Notes under the pieces: generated by a model
What the model saw: the letters and a program-made list of their open reading frames with translations, nothing else
What the model was told of the DNA's origin: nothing
The model's database searches: none
Source of the DNA: Acidobacteriota bacterium
GTDB lineage: Bacteria; Acidobacteriota; Terriglobia; Terriglobales; Acidobacteriaceae
Direction of reading: 5' to 3'
Assembly (NCBI GenBank): GCA_018268755.1
Contig: JAFDVW010000018.1
Coordinates: 183,096 to 247,095, forward strand
DNA: 64,000 nt
Made by a program: the position numbers and the translations under genes
Shown here: positions 61,515 to 64,000 of the stretch, in pieces
Layout: every line of letters starts with the position of its first letter
Position numbering within the stretch: position 1 is the first letter of the stretch

Positions 61515-62387
61515 ATGAAGCACAACATGCAAGGCAATTCTTCTCTCCTGGTTTGGATGGCTAGCCTATGTCTGACCGCATTCGGACTCTCCGCGCCCCA
61601 TGGGCACCTGGACGCTTCCATTGCCCTTTCGCGGCCAGCCCAGACAGCAGCCATGCCGCCCAGCGCTCCCGCCCTCCGCAAAGCGGACGATCTCCTATTA
61701 GAACGGCGGCTGGACGGCGCTTATGGCGCGGTCCGCGCGGCCGCCGGCGCGGTTGTTCTACCCAAGACTGTGATGTTCTCCAGTGAAGAAGAAGTGCAGA
61801 ACTGGCAGGCGGGCGTGGCCAAGAGTGATGGCGGCATTGTTCTTCAGATCGCCGCCTGGCAAAGCCTGATGGCGGCCCGCAGCGAAGCACGAAAATGGGG
61901 CCTGCGCATTACGCCGCGCGGGCCGGACGCCGCTGCCCGCAGTTACACGCAAACCGTAGAACTATGGCGTACTCGTGTGCAGCCTGGACTGGCCCACTGG
62001 GTCCGCCGCGGCAAGCTCAGCCGGGAGGAAGCACAAGCGATCCGTTCTCTGCCCGTCCGCGAACAAACCTTGGCCATCCTGCGCCTGGAGAAACAAGGAC
62101 TGTTCTTCAGCAAAGATTTCTCCAAATCCATCTTCTCTTCCGTCGCGCCTCCCGGCGCTTCCCAGCACCTGGCGCTGCTGGCCTTTGACGTGAGGGAACA
62201 CGACGACCCGCAAGTGCGCGCCATTTTGCAGCGCCACGGCTGGCACCAGACTGTAGTGAGCGACTTGCCACACTTCACCTATCTGGGAGCGCCCAGCGAG
62301 CAGCTGCCTTCCCTGGGGCTGATGCGCATCGTGGATGGAACGCGGGAATATTGGGTGCCTTCTGCTCCCCTGTTGGCCGCTCGCTGA
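61515..62387 (+). CDS. Exported protein with degenerate M15 (VanY-like) peptidase pattern
   Basis: 290 aa, N-terminal membrane/signal segment (about 9-25). Near the C terminus the spacing SxHxxGxAxD of D-Ala-D-Ala carboxypeptidases is seen as SQHLALLAFD (Ser216, His218, Asp225, with Leu for Gly), and DLPHF (Asp250, His253) occupies the place of ExWH. All three zinc ligands could be present while the catalytic Glu is Asp. A remote relationship, from pattern only. The M14 peptidase follows after 97 bases, consistent with peptidoglycan work. Confidence 0.55.
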   Translation: MKHNMQGNSSLLVWMASLCLTAFGLSAPHGHLDASIALSRPAQTAAMPPSAPALRKADDLLLERRLDGAYGAVRAAAGAVVLPKTVMFSSEEEVQNWQAGVAKSDGGIVLQIAAWQSLMAARSEARKWGLRITPRGPDAAARSYTQTVELWRTRVQPGLAHWVRRGKLSREEAQAIRSLPVREQTLAILRLEKQGLFFSKDFSKSIFSSVAPPGASQHLALLAFDVREHDDPQVRAILQRHGWHQTVVSDLPHFTYLGAPSEQLPSLGLMRIVDGTREYWVPSAPLLAAR

Positions 62388-62484
62388 AAGTCACCCACCA
62401 CATTCTCCTGAGCCAAACTGGCCGCGCTTATCGCGTGTTGAGTGGGAATACATTCCCTTCCTCGAAGTCCCCAGGAGGCGCGTC

Positions 62485-63312
62485 ATGCCAATCCGCTTGC
62501 TCACACCGGCCACGACCAGATTGCTGGCCGGTTTGCTTCTACTGATTTGTTGCCTGATACCGGCCCCCGCCCTGGCGCAGCTACCCTGGCAAGCGGACGA
62601 TCTGAACCTCCTGCCACCGGCTACGCCGGCAGAGTATGTCTTCGGCTACTCCGTCGAAGGCCGCCCTCTGACCGCCTACATTTTCGGCGAAGGCGCAAAC
62701 GTCACCATGATCTTTGGGGCCTTCCACAACAATGAGCCCGCGAGTGCGGCGGTGGTCGACCTGTTGCGGGAATATCTGACCATTCATCCCGAGGAGTGGG
62801 CCGGGCGCACCATCATCCTGGTGCCGGTCAGCAATCCGGATGGCGTTGCAGCGCAATCCCGCCTCAACGCGCGGGGCGTCGACCTGAACCGCAATTTTCC
62901 GGATACCTGGAGCCGCACGGCCCTGGCGGTGCGCTACAATCCCGGGCCCAGACCCGCGTCGGAGCCGGAAACCCGCGCCATCATGCAACTGGTGGCCAGA
63001 TTTGCGCCCGCCAAGATCGTCAGTCTCCATCAGCCCTTTCATTGTTTGAACTGGAACGGCGCGCGCGGCCGGGCCCTGGCCGAAGAAATGAGCGCCCACA
63101 ACGGATACACCACTACCGGCGATATCGGATATCCCACGCCGGGCTCTTTTGGCACCTACAGCGAGCGCCTAGGCATCGCCATGGTCACGCTGGAAATGCC
63201 CATCGATGAAGTGGAGGTTTGCTGGCAACAGAATCGTGAGGCCTTGCTGGCCGCCATCCGCACGGAACTGGGCCCGGTTTCCCAGCCCAGGGTCCTGGCA
63301 AAGACTTTTTGA
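62485..63312 (+). CDS. Exported M14 zinc carboxypeptidase, murein-peptide-amidase-like
   Basis: 275 aa from the ATG at 62485 with AGGAGG six bases upstream. Signal peptide (about 1-31). Zinc site HNNE (His81, Glu84) and His182 in SLHQPFHC, NRNF (substrate Arg136), and catalytic Glu237 in TLEMPID are present. The compact form resembles MpaA, which cleaves gamma-D-glutamyl-diaminopimelate; an exported location suggests acting on cell-wall peptides. Confidence 0.87.
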   Translation: MPIRLLTPATTRLLAGLLLLICCLIPAPALAQLPWQADDLNLLPPATPAEYVFGYSVEGRPLTAYIFGEGANVTMIFGAFHNNEPASAAVVDLLREYLTIHPEEWAGRTIILVPVSNPDGVAAQSRLNARGVDLNRNFPDTWSRTALAVRYNPGPRPASEPETRAIMQLVARFAPAKIVSLHQPFHCLNWNGARGRALAEEMSAHNGYTTTGDIGYPTPGSFGTYSERLGIAMVTLEMPIDEVEVCWQQNREALLAAIRTELGPVSQPRVLAKTF

Positions 63313-63456
63313 TTTCGCGTGAGCCGGATTTCTTTCCGCTTGCGCGTTAGTAAGAGAAGAGGAAACGACAAACGGCTTCACAAAACGATCCAGCCTCCTG
63401 GTGAGGCCAAAACCAAGCCGGGCGGATGCCTCTCAATTCATCACAAGGAAAAGACC

Positions 63457-64000
63457 ATGAACCTGTTCTTACCCATGAGGATTCGCTTCGGCCGCGTGTT
63501 GTCCGTCCTGTGCCTTCTGGCCACGCCCACCTTCCTGCGCGCGCAGGAAGCTTTGCCGGAACCCGGGCCCTCCGCCGCTGTCGCCGCGAAAAAAGAAGGA
63601 GTCGTGCGCATCGGCCTGGTGCCCACCTCAGCGCAACTCGGCAACCCCGGAACTGACGCGGGCGAAGGCATTCGCGCCACCCTGGGAAAATATCTCTCCG
63701 GGGTAAAGGTGGAAACGGTGTCGCTGGCCGCCCTGCTTCCGGTCAATGTCAACGCCGAAGCGCAGGAAAAGCAATGCGACTTCGTGCTCTACTCCACGCT
63801 CACGCAACAACAAGGCGGGCACGGCGGATTTGGATTTCTGAAGGGCGCGACCGCCGCCTCCGGCATGGTCCCCATGATGGGCATGGGGCACGGGGTCGGC
63901 GGGGCCATGGCGGCCGCCTCGGCCAGCGCGGCCCTGAACGGCGTGAATACGGCGGTCAGCCAGGTCAAGGCCAAATCCGAAGTCACGTTTTCCTACAAGT
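63457..64000 (+). CDS. Secreted protein of unknown function, 3' end outside window
   Basis: Open from the ATG at 63457 (AAGGAA upstream) to the window edge, at least 181 codons. Signal peptide (about 1-28, ending LRAQ), then VRIGLVPTSAQLGN and a region VKVETVSLAALLPVNVNAEA with QCDFVLYSTL, followed by a Gly/Met-rich stretch (about 125-150) that may span or insert in a membrane. The pattern suggests a lipoprotein-like or envelope sensor protein, but no family is recognised. Confidence 0.7.
   Translation, partial: MNLFLPMRIRFGRVLSVLCLLATPTFLRAQEALPEPGPSAAVAAKKEGVVRIGLVPTSAQLGNPGTDAGEGIRATLGKYLSGVKVETVSLAALLPVNVNAEAQEKQCDFVLYSTLTQQQGGHGGFGFLKGATAASGMVPMMGMGHGVGGAMAAASASAALNGVNTAVSQVKAKSEVTFSYK

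Overview
GC-rich bacterial chromosome segment, most likely from an acidobacterium (Koribacter/Terriglobia-like). This is inferred from gene content, not from a marker gene: a full hopanoid cluster beside lipid A genes, BshA, PilZ and RES-Xre genes, and several families of short intergenic repeats of the kind common in that phylum. I see no prophage, insertion sequence, CRISPR array, rRNA or tRNA gene. Both end genes (an ABC exporter at the left, a secreted protein at the right) are cut by the window.

Layout. 1-9.7 kb: lipid export and lipid A (MsbA-like ABC exporter, lpxB), a RES-Xre toxin-antitoxin pair between them, an M1-peptidase-like protein that has lost its zinc motif, fabH, a small SMR-like membrane protein, hpnK and a PilZ protein. 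9.8-15.1 kb: bshA, an orphan LytS-type kinase, a tRNA-Ala editing protein and a deoxyhypusine-synthase-like enzyme. 15.5-21.8 kb: molybdenum-hydroxylase maturation (xdhC, mocA-like), a HAD phosphatase, an IscU-like scaffold, a BtuF-like protein, then a probable oxidative-damage operon (fRMsr, thioredoxin-like, MutT). 22-24.6 kb: a two-gene unit of an Nramp-related transporter with altered metal site and a soluble PRC/MgtE-N/CBS protein, read here as a candidate Mg2+ transport and sensing system. 25-29.4 kb: RsbW/RsbV-like pair, an OB-fold-like exported protein, a GT2 glycosyltransferase, an MFS carrier and queF. 29.5-33.2 kb: efflux adaptor, TPR protein and TolC-like channel without a pump.

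33.4-48.1 kb is the hopanoid region: hpnJ with two overlapping half-size EamA/SMR membrane proteins on the plus strand, then on the minus strand ispH, shc, hpnH, a small unknown, hpnA, hpnG, two zinc-dependent dehydrogenases, hpnC, hpnD and hpnE. It covers the last MEP-pathway step, squalene formation (HpnC, HpnD, HpnE), cyclisation (Shc) and side-chain addition (HpnH, HpnG). The two dehydrogenases sit where an unassigned ribosylhopane reductase would be needed.

48.2-64 kb: recN; an ilvB-ilvN-ilvA group preceded by a ribosome-mediated attenuator (a 30-codon Val/Ile/Leu-rich leader peptide, an antiterminator and an intrinsic terminator); hexuronate catabolism (uxaC, exuT-like MFS, SDR); MOSC and CoA-transferase genes; and an envelope group (OmpA-like, M15-like, M14 peptidase and secreted proteins of unknown function).

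Repeats. A palindrome with core ACGGGCG-TCT-CGCCCGT lies in three convergent intergenic gaps, and also inside lpxB and, degenerate, inside the ABC exporter gene, where it is translated. Other repeat families fill most gaps and create false upstream start codons for several genes.
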